DNA of 7,777 nt from Bacteroidales bacterium GP3 (GTDB lineage Bacteria; Bacteroidota; Bacteroidia; Bacteroidales; Muribaculaceae). Below are positions 1-5,878 of this stretch, one piece after another. How positions within the stretch are numbered: position 1 is the first letter of the stretch; each line of letters opens with the position of its first letter. The DNA lies in contig DAAK01000126.1 in the NCBI GenBank assembly GCA_001701075.1, positions 1-7,777 of the forward strand, read 5' to 3'. The translations under genes and the position numbers were made by a program. The notes under the pieces are model-generated. The model was not told the origin of the DNA, searched no databases, and worked only from the letters and a program-made list of their open reading frames with translations.

Positions 1-1152
1 GTGGTAGGGGTCGCTGTGGCCACTGCCGCCGTAGTGTGTGTCCTATCGGTATTCAACGGTTTTCAATCAGTTCTCACCGAGAAACTCGACACGCTTTCTC
101 CCGACATTCTGGTCAGCGCGAAAGTGGGGAAAACGATAGCAAACGGCGACTCACTTGCAATCGAGATAGGAAAGATAAAAGGAGTGGCAACCTCCACTCC
201 CACACTTACTGACAATGCCCTTGGATTTTACAACGGCAGGGAGACCCCTATCATTTTGAAGGGGATAGTGCCGGCTGAATATTCTAAAGTCACAACCATC
301 GATTCTTTAAGGGTCGCTGGAGGAGTAAACTTAAAAGATGCAGAGACCCCGAATCCGGCTTTAATGTCGGTAGGACTTGCCTACAAGCTGTCGATGTATG
401 ACTATAGCCAACCTCTGACAGTGTTCGCTCCAAAGAGAACAGGAAGATTCAATCCGGCCAACCCGGCGGCTGCATTCGTTATGGACTCATTGTATATAGC
501 TGATCTATTCATGTCAATGCAAGACAACTATGATGAAAAATACATTTTTACTGATATTTCATTAGTAAGGGACCTTCTTCTTTACGATAGGGAAGCCACA
601 GCCATAGAAATCAAGGCATCGAATCCATCTGAAATAGACAGGCTGATGGATGAGATATCAACTAAAATCGGGCCCCAATATATAGTAAAAAACCGTCTTA
701 TGCTTCAGGAAGTGAGTTTCAGGATGGTTCAAATTGAGAAATGGATGACCTTCTTACTTCTCTTTTTCATTCTTATTATCGCTTCCTTCAATATTATCAC
801 CACCCTTTCGATGCTCGTGCTCGAGAAGGAAGACTCGATGCACACGATGTCGGCAATTGGCATGAATAAGCATCAAATAGCGAGCGTGTTCAGATGGGAA
901 AGTGTACTTGTATCTTTATTTGGAGCTCTGATTGGTCTTGCCATAGGGTCCATTTTGAGTCTGCTTCAAGAGAAATATGGTTTTATAACAATCGCCAATA
1001 TGACGTTACATGGTGAAGTAGACGTAGACCCAATACCTTATCCGGTGAAACTGCATCTTATGGATCTTTTGATAACTGCAGCCCCGATAGCTATCATCAC
1101 CGCCGTTTGCGCATGGGTGGCCGGTTCTTTCGCAAAATCCCGCATGAATTAA
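1..1152 (+). CDS. ABC transporter permease, FtsX/LolC-LolE type (5' partial)
   Basis: This is the inner-membrane permease subunit of an ABC transporter of the FtsX/MacB/LolE class. In this family such proteins use ATP hydrolysis by a partner ATPase to release lipoproteins or move envelope substrates. The visible 383 residues show the usual order: a first membrane helix at about 2-20, a large periplasmic domain at about 25-245, then three helices at about 249-273, 300-322 and 354-376. The stretch after the second helix (EKEDSMHTMSAIGMNKHQI, about 275-293) is the typical coupling region of LolC/LolE proteins. The frame is open from base 1, and relatives are roughly 400-410 residues. The GTG at base 1 is therefore probably an internal valine, with about 20-30 N-terminal residues missing. 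No ATPase gene is visible, so the substrate is unknown. Family placement is firm; the lipoprotein role is inferred. Confidence 0.9.
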   Translation: MVGVAVATAAVVCVLSVFNGFQSVLTEKLDTLSPDILVSAKVGKTIANGDSLAIEIGKIKGVATSTPTLTDNALGFYNGRETPIILKGIVPAEYSKVTTIDSLRVAGGVNLKDAETPNPALMSVGLAYKLSMYDYSQPLTVFAPKRTGRFNPANPAAAFVMDSLYIADLFMSMQDNYDEKYIFTDISLVRDLLLYDREATAIEIKASNPSEIDRLMDEISTKIGPQYIVKNRLMLQEVSFRMVQIEKWMTFLLLFFILIIASFNIITTLSMLVLEKEDSMHTMSAIGMNKHQIASVFRWESVLVSLFGALIGLAIGSILSLLQEKYGFITIANMTLHGEVDVDPIPYPVKLHLMDLLITAAPIAIITAVCAWVAGSFAKSRMN

Positions 1153-1180
1153 ATGCAAGATGTCAGAAGTAGGGGCTCTC

Positions 1181-1214
1181 GAGCACCTGAACACTGAAAT
1201 CTGGGCTCTTTTTT
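1181..1214 (+). terminator. Possible intrinsic terminator after the permease gene
   Basis: GAGCACC (1181-1187) can pair with GGGCTC (1203-1208) if one A is bulged, giving a 6-bp stem with a 15-nt loop. Six T residues follow directly (1209-1214), and the sequence stays T-rich to about 1237. It sits 28 bp after the permease stop and upstream of the promoter for the next gene, where a terminator would be expected. The stem is short and the loop large, so the call is tentative. Confidence 0.4.
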
Positions 1215-1245
1215 ATCTTTTTGCTACATTTTTTTGATTCAGCTA

Positions 1246-1277
1246 TTGTTTATTTGCTTTTTTTGTCTTAACTTTGC
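1246..1277 (+). promoter_or_regulatory. Bacteroidota-type promoter upstream of the Lrp-family gene
   Basis: TAACTTTGC at 1269-1277 matches the Bacteroidota sigma-70 -7 consensus TAnnTTTGY at every fixed position. A TTG at 1246-1248, 20 bp upstream, fits the -33 element; a TTTG at 1253-1256 is present but too close. Transcription would start near 1283-1285, leaving a leader of about 93 nt before the ATG at 1377. The promoter would drive the regulator and the overlapping membrane protein gene. Box and spacing are seen; activity is inferred. Confidence 0.6.
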
Positions 1278-1322
1278 AATGGATAGTCGAAGGCGCGGTC
1301 TTTTTCTACAAAAAAAGGCTAA

Positions 1323-1330
1323 TACTTTTG
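1323..1330 (+). promoter_or_regulatory. Second, weaker candidate -7 box upstream of the Lrp-family gene
   Basis: TACTTTTG matches TAnnTTTG, but the following base is A rather than C or T. No TTG or TTTG lies at the expected -33 distance; that area is a T-run at 1301-1305. If used, it would give a leader of about 40 nt. It may be a second start for the same gene or a chance match in AT-rich sequence. Confidence 0.3.
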
Positions 1331-1376
1331 AAATTCTACCACCTTAAAATGAATTCTAAATAAGCAAAAAACAATC

Positions 1377-1847
1377 ATGGAAAAAGTCGACAACCTTGAC
1401 AGAAAGATTCTCAACATCATCATGAACAATGCGCGCACGCCTTCTAAAGACGTTGCGATCGTTTGCGGAGTTTCTCGCGCAGCCATTCACCAGCGCATAC
1501 AGCGCCTTATCGAAATGGGCGTTATCATCGGCTCTGGCTACGATGTAGACCCGAAGAAACTTGGCTACAACACTTGCACATATGTGGGAGTCAAACTCGA
1601 AAAAGGCTCTATGTACCGTGGTGTGGTTGCCGACATCGAGAATATCCCTGAAGTTGTCGAATGCCATTTCACCACTGGCCCATACTCTATGCTGATGAAA
1701 GTGTTCGCTCGCGACAATCAGCACCTTATGGAACTTCTCAACGACCGCATCCAGCACATTAAGGGTGTCACTGAAACTGAAACCCTTATCTCTCTTGAGC
1801 AGTCAATGAACCGTCAGATCAAGCTTGAAACAGACGATGCAAAATAA
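1377..1847 (+). CDS. Lrp/AsnC-family transcriptional regulator
   Basis: This 156-residue DNA-binding regulator belongs to the leucine-responsive family, whose members form dimers and octamers and often sense an amino acid. Residues about 6-50 form the AsnC-type winged helix-turn-helix: LDRKILNIIMNNARTPSKD leads in, and the recognition helix follows GVSRAAIHQRIQRL (31-44). A short linker leads to the RAM ligand-binding and oligomerisation domain at about 67-141, with the central TTGPYSMLMKVF strand at 99-110. Length is normal for the family. The ATG at 1377 gives a standard N-terminus and has no Shine-Dalgarno sequence, as is usual in Bacteroidota. The gene overlaps the next one by 11 bp, so that membrane protein may be co-expressed or a target. 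Autoregulation is common in the family but is not shown here; the ligand cannot be read from sequence. Confidence 0.93.
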   Translation: MEKVDNLDRKILNIIMNNARTPSKDVAIVCGVSRAAIHQRIQRLIEMGVIIGSGYDVDPKKLGYNTCTYVGVKLEKGSMYRGVVADIENIPEVVECHFTTGPYSMLMKVFARDNQHLMELLNDRIQHIKGVTETETLISLEQSMNRQIKLETDDAK

Positions 1848-4314
1848 GAAATCTACTATCTACACAATAGTGGCGGCTCTGCTCTTAGCAGTGGTCGCCT
1901 TTATGTTTTTCTTCCCCGATGCTATGGAGGGAAGAGTTCTCCAGCAACACGATATTCAGCAGGGACTTGCCAATGGTCATGAAGGTCAAGTGTTCAAGGC
2001 TGAAACAGGAGAAAGCACCCGCTGGACCAATTCTCTCTTCGGCGGCATGCCGACTTTCCAGATTTCCCCATCATATCCCGCCAACGACCTGTTAAGCTGG
2101 ATACAGAGTGTCTATATGCTCGGGCTCCCCTCCCCTGCCAATCTTCTTTTCGGCATGATGATCGGATTCTTCATCATGTGCCTTTGCATGAAGATGCGTT
2201 GGAGTGTGGCGCTTTTCGCTTCATTAGCCTGGGGATTCTCTTCCTACTTTATAATCATCATTGGGGCTGGACATATCTGGAAATTCTTGACCCTCTGCTA
2301 CATACCACCTACGATAGGAGGTCTTATACTTATCTATAGGAAGAAATGGTTGGCTGGAGGTGCCCTGACTGCCCTATTCTCCGCTATGCAGCTCATGAGC
2401 AATCACCCGCAGATGACCTACTATTTCCTCATCGTGATGGTATGCATCGCATTTGCATATCTTTGGATTGCAATCAGAGAGAAGACGGTTGGGAAATGGG
2501 CTGTATCTACAGGCGTCGCCCTTGTATGTGGTCTCATAGGAGTTGCTGCCAACTCTCCGAGCCTCTACAATTCTCTCGAATACAGCAAGGAAACGGTCAG
2601 AGGCCGTGCTACAGATATCACTGACCCTAATGCACCTGCAGCTGTAGGTATGGACAAGAACGCCATAACTGCATGGAGCTACGGAATTGATGAGACTTGG
2701 AGCCTGCTCATTCCAAATGTCAAGGGAGGCGCGACTCTAAAACCGACAGCTGGTCAAAACCGGATGTTATCTGTGGCTGAGACCGACATGGGATCCGACC
2801 GTTATCTGAGCCCGGAAGAAATGCAATTTGTAAGTCAGTTCTCGCAATATTTTGGCGATCAACCTATGACCAATGGGCCGGTATATGTCGGAGCTTTCGT
2901 GCTTCTTCTTGCCATCCTGGCAATGTTTGTAGTTGAAGGCAAATGGGAAACGCCTATGAAATGGGCTCTCTTCGCAGCTACAATCATTACAATCATGCTC
3001 AGTTGGGGCCATAACTTCAATGCTTTGACTGATTTCATGATAGATAATTTCCCAGGCTACAATAAATTCCGCACCGTGAGCTCAATCCTCGTTGTTGCCG
3101 AATTCTGCATTCCTTTATTGGCTGCCTTATGCGTAAGGGATATTATCAAGTCAGAAAACTTCTTCAAAAACAATAAATGGACTGTGATATGCGTAATGGG
3201 TGGCGGTGCGATTGTGTGTCTGCTCGGATGGATATCCCCTTCAATTTTTGGAGAACCATACTCTGCATCAGAACTCAGTTATCTAAAGGAGGCTGGCGTC
3301 TTCTCTAATCCGGCATACTCAAATGTCATGCACGGAATCTCCGATGGTAGATTGAATCTTGTTTCCACGGATTCCATGCGCTCTTTGATTTTCATTGTCC
3401 TTGGGTGTGTATTACTCCTGCTCTGGGATAAAAAAATCATCAGGAATGCTTCTGTGTGGGCTTGCTGCCTGGCGGCTCTTGTTCTTGTCGACCTCTACAC
3501 CGTCGACAAACGATATGTTGATTCCGACAACTTCCTGACTGCAGAAAGTGATGAAGCTGCATTCGTACCGACAGAAGCTGACCTTGCTATTCTTCAAGAC
3601 AAGAGCAACTACAGGGTAATGGATATCCCTGGGTTCTCTTCTGCAAGAAGCAGTTATTTCCACAAGACTATCGGTGGTTACCATGCCGCTAAGCTCACCC
3701 GCTATAATGATCTTATTGAACATCAGATATCTAAAGGCAATCCATTCGTTCTGAATATGCTCAATGCCAAATACTTCCTTACCGACGGAGGTTATAGTGA
3801 AAATCCCGAAGCTTTCGGAAATGCATGGTTCGTTGACACTCTGACTTATGTTGGAAACTCAAAGGAAGAGATGGATGCTCTTTCAAATCTGACAAACCGC
3901 AACACTGCCGTAGCTGACAAGAAATTTGCCGATGTGATAGGCACTCCTCTTCCCATAGCTGAAGGAGATACTATCTACGAAACCTCCTATGCTCCTAACA
4001 AGTTGACCTACAAGGCTCACTCAGCAAAGGGAGGCATAGCCCTCTTCTCTGAAGTCTATTTTCCTTGGGGTTGGAAAGCAACGGTCAATGGCAAGGTAAC
4101 GCCTATAGGCCAAGCTGACTATGTGCTACGTGCTCTGCGCCTCCCTGCTGGAGACTCTGAAATCGTGATGACTTTCGAACCGGAAACTGTCAAAAAGGCT
4201 AACAACATAGCCATGGCTTCCGTCATCCTAATATATCTGCTCGCCCTCGGGGCTCTCGCCAACTGGCTCTATGGTTTATTAAGAGTCAAGAACCAAGAGT
4301 CAAGAGTAAAGTAG
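1837..4314 (+). CDS. YfhO-family polytopic membrane protein (GT-C-like)
   Basis: This is an 825-residue membrane protein of the YfhO family. In Bacillus, YfhO proteins are linked to glycosylation of lipoteichoic acid as GT-C-type sugar transferases; the role in Bacteroidota, which lack that polymer, is unknown. I see a first helix at about 9-27, then a conserved outer loop with HDIQQ (38-42) and TNSLFGGMPTFQI (64-76). Further hydrophobic segments lie between about 88 and 240, 347-432, 449-468 and 514-554, giving roughly 13-14 helices with the last at 788-813. A soluble region at about 555-787 ends in the family hallmark YFPWGWKATVNG (741-752). I chose ATG 1837, which overlaps the regulator gene by 11 bp; a TTG at 1825 is in frame but less likely. 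The last ten codons are made of a 7-bp repeat, so the C-terminal tail is probably not conserved. Confidence 0.9.
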   Translation: MQNKKSTIYTIVAALLLAVVAFMFFFPDAMEGRVLQQHDIQQGLANGHEGQVFKAETGESTRWTNSLFGGMPTFQISPSYPANDLLSWIQSVYMLGLPSPANLLFGMMIGFFIMCLCMKMRWSVALFASLAWGFSSYFIIIIGAGHIWKFLTLCYIPPTIGGLILIYRKKWLAGGALTALFSAMQLMSNHPQMTYYFLIVMVCIAFAYLWIAIREKTVGKWAVSTGVALVCGLIGVAANSPSLYNSLEYSKETVRGRATDITDPNAPAAVGMDKNAITAWSYGIDETWSLLIPNVKGGATLKPTAGQNRMLSVAETDMGSDRYLSPEEMQFVSQFSQYFGDQPMTNGPVYVGAFVLLLAILAMFVVEGKWETPMKWALFAATIITIMLSWGHNFNALTDFMIDNFPGYNKFRTVSSILVVAEFCIPLLAALCVRDIIKSENFFKNNKWTVICVMGGGAIVCLLGWISPSIFGEPYSASELSYLKEAGVFSNPAYSNVMHGISDGRLNLVSTDSMRSLIFIVLGCVLLLLWDKKIIRNASVWACCLAALVLVDLYTVDKRYVDSDNFLTAESDEAAFVPTEADLAILQDKSNYRVMDIPGFSSARSSYFHKTIGGYHAAKLTRYNDLIEHQISKGNPFVLNMLNAKYFLTDGGYSENPEAFGNAWFVDTLTYVGNSKEEMDALSNLTNRNTAVADKKFADVIGTPLPIAEGDTIYETSYAPNKLTYKAHSAKGGIALFSEVYFPWGWKATVNGKVTPIGQADYVLRALRLPAGDSEIVMTFEPETVKKANNIAMASVILIYLLALGALANWLYGLLRVKNQESRVK

Positions 4315-4315
4315 C
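4281..4315 (+). repeat. Heptamer-periodic tract at the 3' end of the YfhO gene
   Basis: Five consecutive 7-bp units start with AAG. The first and third are identical (AAGAGTC); the second, fourth and fifth are variants. The tract encodes the last residues RVKNQESRVK and contains the TAG stop (4312-4314). The period is not a multiple of three, so the tract is not a peptide repeat. In the same phase, two copies of AAAACGC occur at 4344-4357, just before the next gene. Read on the other strand, the unit becomes TGACTCT, resembling the units at 4913-4947 and 5837-5878. Confidence 0.75.
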
Positions 4316-4361
4316 CGGAGAAGTCGAACAAGTCTGACTTCACAAAACGCAAAACGCAGTC

Positions 4362-4880
4362 ATGAACGCATTAGATTCAATAAGGAGATGGCGCCATACC
4401 CATGGGTATGGTGTCCATTCTCCTTTAGCATATAGGATAGTCAAGGATTGCATTAGACCTGACCCCAAATATGGCTTCTACTCTGATGCTTACCTCGACT
4501 TTGAATATCACGAGGATAGAAAGGGTTTGAAAAATGCCCGGTTGATCATAAGGCTTGTCAATCTTTTGCGACCTTCCCGAATATGGTATCCAAATGGCGA
4601 CAAACGGCTTTGCACCGCCCTAAAGATGTCATTTCCAAAGCTTCACGTTGCCTCACAAAAGGATTGCCCAAAGAACGTCGATTTCATTATTGTCTCTGAC
4701 AAAAAGAATTACTTCGACATCTGGAATAAAATGGAAGGGCACATAGATTGCGGAATGATTGTATTTGGTAGCGATATAGATATAGATAAGTTGGAAGGCG
4801 TCACATTAACACTTTCTGGAAAGCATTTTACTATATCTTTAAGGCGACAAGGCATGGATTTTATAAACTACTGCATCTGA
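4362..4880 (+). CDS. Methyltransferase-like protein lacking the SAM-binding loop
   Basis: This 172-residue soluble protein has no signal peptide or membrane helix. Its N-terminus, HGYGVHSPLAYRIVKDCI (14-31), matches the start of a group of Bacteroidota proteins annotated as class I SAM-dependent methyltransferases. The following KNARLIIRLVNLLRPSRIW (57-75) fits the helix and first strand of a Rossmann fold. Where an active enzyme would have a glycine-rich loop (E/D-x-G-x-G), this one reads YPNGDKRLC (76-84), with a single glycine. At 172 residues it is also shorter than the roughly 230-260 I recall for the group. VDFIIVSD (106-113) could be a later Rossmann strand. It may be an inactive or repurposed relative; catalysis is doubtful. 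The ATG at 4362 is well placed 47 bp after the YfhO gene, probably in the same transcript. No function can be given. Confidence 0.75.
   Translation: MNALDSIRRWRHTHGYGVHSPLAYRIVKDCIRPDPKYGFYSDAYLDFEYHEDRKGLKNARLIIRLVNLLRPSRIWYPNGDKRLCTALKMSFPKLHVASQKDCPKNVDFIIVSDKKNYFDIWNKMEGHIDCGMIVFGSDIDIDKLEGVTLTLSGKHFTISLRRQGMDFINYCI
4382..4425 (+). repeat. Long imperfect inverted repeat inside a coding region
   Basis: The core at 4394-4411 is a perfect 18-bp palindrome centred on CCATGG. Extending outward, 4392-4393 pair with 4412-4413 (one G-T wobble), ATGG 4388-4391 pairs with CCAT 4415-4418 after one bulged T, and AAGGAG 4382-4387 pairs with CTCCTT 4420-4425 after another bulged T. As RNA it could form about 19 base pairs with a 4-nt loop. 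It lies 20-64 nt after the ATG of the methyltransferase-like gene, over the codons of its conserved HGYGVHSP motif. Confidence 0.7.
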
Positions 4881-4912
4881 TTATTCCATTCAAGGAATTG
4901 AGGAATATTAAT

Positions 4913-4947
4913 TGATCATTCATAATTTATAATTTATCATTGACCGA
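4913..4947 (+). repeat. Heptamer-periodic tract over the start of xerD
   Basis: Five 7-bp units in register fit the loose consensus TKATMAT: TGATCAT first, then variants such as TTATAAT and TTATCAT, with the last unit (4941-4947) diverged. The TTG start codon of xerD (4940-4942) spans the boundary between the fourth and fifth units. The unit resembles that of the tract just after xerD. Confidence 0.7.
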
Positions 4948-5839
4948 CACTTCATTACAAGATTTCGAGGCATACCTGTCACTCGAACGCGGTATGACGG
5001 GCAACACATGCGAAGCGTATGTGTCCGACGTCTGTCATCTCTTGGAATACTTGGAAGATGAAGGTATAAATCCCACAGAAACCACAGAAGAAGACCTGCA
5101 CAACTTCATATGTACACTACGCGACCTCGGCATAGGACCTCGAAGTCAAGCTCGAATATTATCCGGAATCAAAAGCTATTATAAATTTCTTAAACTTTCC
5201 GGACTTATTGAAAATAATCCTACCGATCTCCTCGAATCGCCAAGACTTGGCCGACATCTTCCGGAAGTGTTGAGTACAGAAGAAATCGACATGATGATTG
5301 AGCAGATTCCCAACGACAAGGAGGAATCTTTACGCAATCATGCTATAATAGAAACTCTCTACGGCAGTGGTCTTCGCGTGTCGGAACTTATCGATGCACG
5401 TTTGTCGCGACTCAGTTTCGATGATGGGTGCATGATAGTGGAAGGGAAAGGAAGCAAGCAGCGCATAGTGCCAGTCTCCCCCATTGCGATCGACCTTATA
5501 AAGGAATATCTTCCACAAAGAGCAAGACTCAACATCAAAGCCGACTCCCAAGACATAATATTCCTTAATCGCCGTGGTGGCAGGATGTCAAGGGTCATGG
5601 TATTTTATATCATCAGAGACCTGGCGGCTGCCGCAGGAATACTAAAAACTGTGTCACCACATACTCTGCGACACAGTTTTGCAACTCATCTCCTCGAAGG
5701 AGGAGCATCTCTACGTGTGATCCAAGAATTGCTTGGCCATGAATCTCTTGAGACTACGGAAATTTATGTCCATCTCGATCGTTCCCGCTTACGCAAGGAA
5801 CTGCTGACCCATCACCCTCACTACCGCAACTCTAATTGA
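4940..5839 (+). CDS. xerD: Tyrosine recombinase XerD
   Basis: XerD is a site-specific recombinase that acts with XerC at the chromosomal dif site, under FtsK control, to resolve chromosome dimers before division. The 299 residues match the usual length of about 298. The N-terminal SAM-like core-binding domain spans about 5-88, with YLSLERGMTGNTCEAYVSD (12-30). The catalytic domain spans about 108-288. All six active-site residues are visible: R146 (YGSGLRVSEL), K170 (EGKGSKQR), H241 and R244 (SPHTLRHSFATH), H267 (LLGHESLETT) and the nucleophile Y276 (EIYVHLDR). The TTG at 4940 gives the expected N-terminus; an in-frame stop lies at 4913 and the next ATG (4994) would cut into the first domain. 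There is no Shine-Dalgarno sequence. XerC versus XerD is decided on overall similarity, so assignment to XerD is likely but not absolute. It is probably a housekeeping copy, as no phage or integron genes are nearby. Confidence 0.92.
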   Translation: MTDTSLQDFEAYLSLERGMTGNTCEAYVSDVCHLLEYLEDEGINPTETTEEDLHNFICTLRDLGIGPRSQARILSGIKSYYKFLKLSGLIENNPTDLLESPRLGRHLPEVLSTEEIDMMIEQIPNDKEESLRNHAIIETLYGSGLRVSELIDARLSRLSFDDGCMIVEGKGSKQRIVPVSPIAIDLIKEYLPQRARLNIKADSQDIIFLNRRGGRMSRVMVFYIIRDLAAAAGILKTVSPHTLRHSFATHLLEGGASLRVIQELLGHESLETTEIYVHLDRSRLRKELLTHHPHYRNSN

Positions 5840-5878
5840 TCGTTTATCGTTTATCGTTGATCATTGATCATTGTCATC
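5837..5878. repeat. Heptamer-periodic tract between convergent xerD and phosphorylase genes
   Basis: Six 7-bp units in perfect register: TGATCGT, then two copies of TTATCGT, two copies of TGATCAT, and a diverged last unit. The tract fills the whole 34-bp gap between the two genes. The TGA at its first base is the xerD stop (5837-5839), and the last unit carries the minus-strand TGA stop of the phosphorylase gene (5876-5874). I see no T-tailed GC-rich hairpin here, so no classical terminator separates the convergent genes. Confidence 0.8.

Noticed and set aside
1356..1757. 133-codon open frame on the minus strand across the regulator gene
   Set aside because: It is antisense to a clear Lrp-family protein and shows no recognisable domain; it is a by-product of the coding sequence on the other strand.
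1825..1839. TTG at 1825 as the start of the YfhO protein
   Set aside because: An ATG 12 bp downstream gives a normal basic N-terminus before the first helix; the extra four residues add nothing recognisable.
4922..4931. TAATTTAT as a -7 promoter box for xerD
   Set aside because: It differs from TAnnTTTG at the end of the box, has no -33 element at the right distance, and is part of the heptamer tract.
4881..4939. A dif-like recombination site next to xerD
   Set aside because: The AT-rich palindromic look comes from the 7-bp repeat; I see no pair of 11-bp Xer arms around a 6-bp centre.
4940..5839. Phage or integrative-element integrase rather than XerD
   Set aside because: Length, the order of catalytic motifs and the N-terminal domain fit XerD, and there are no phage, relaxase or attachment-site features nearby.
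4281..5878. CRISPR array
   Set aside because: The repeats are 7 bp with no spacers between them, and no cas genes are visible.
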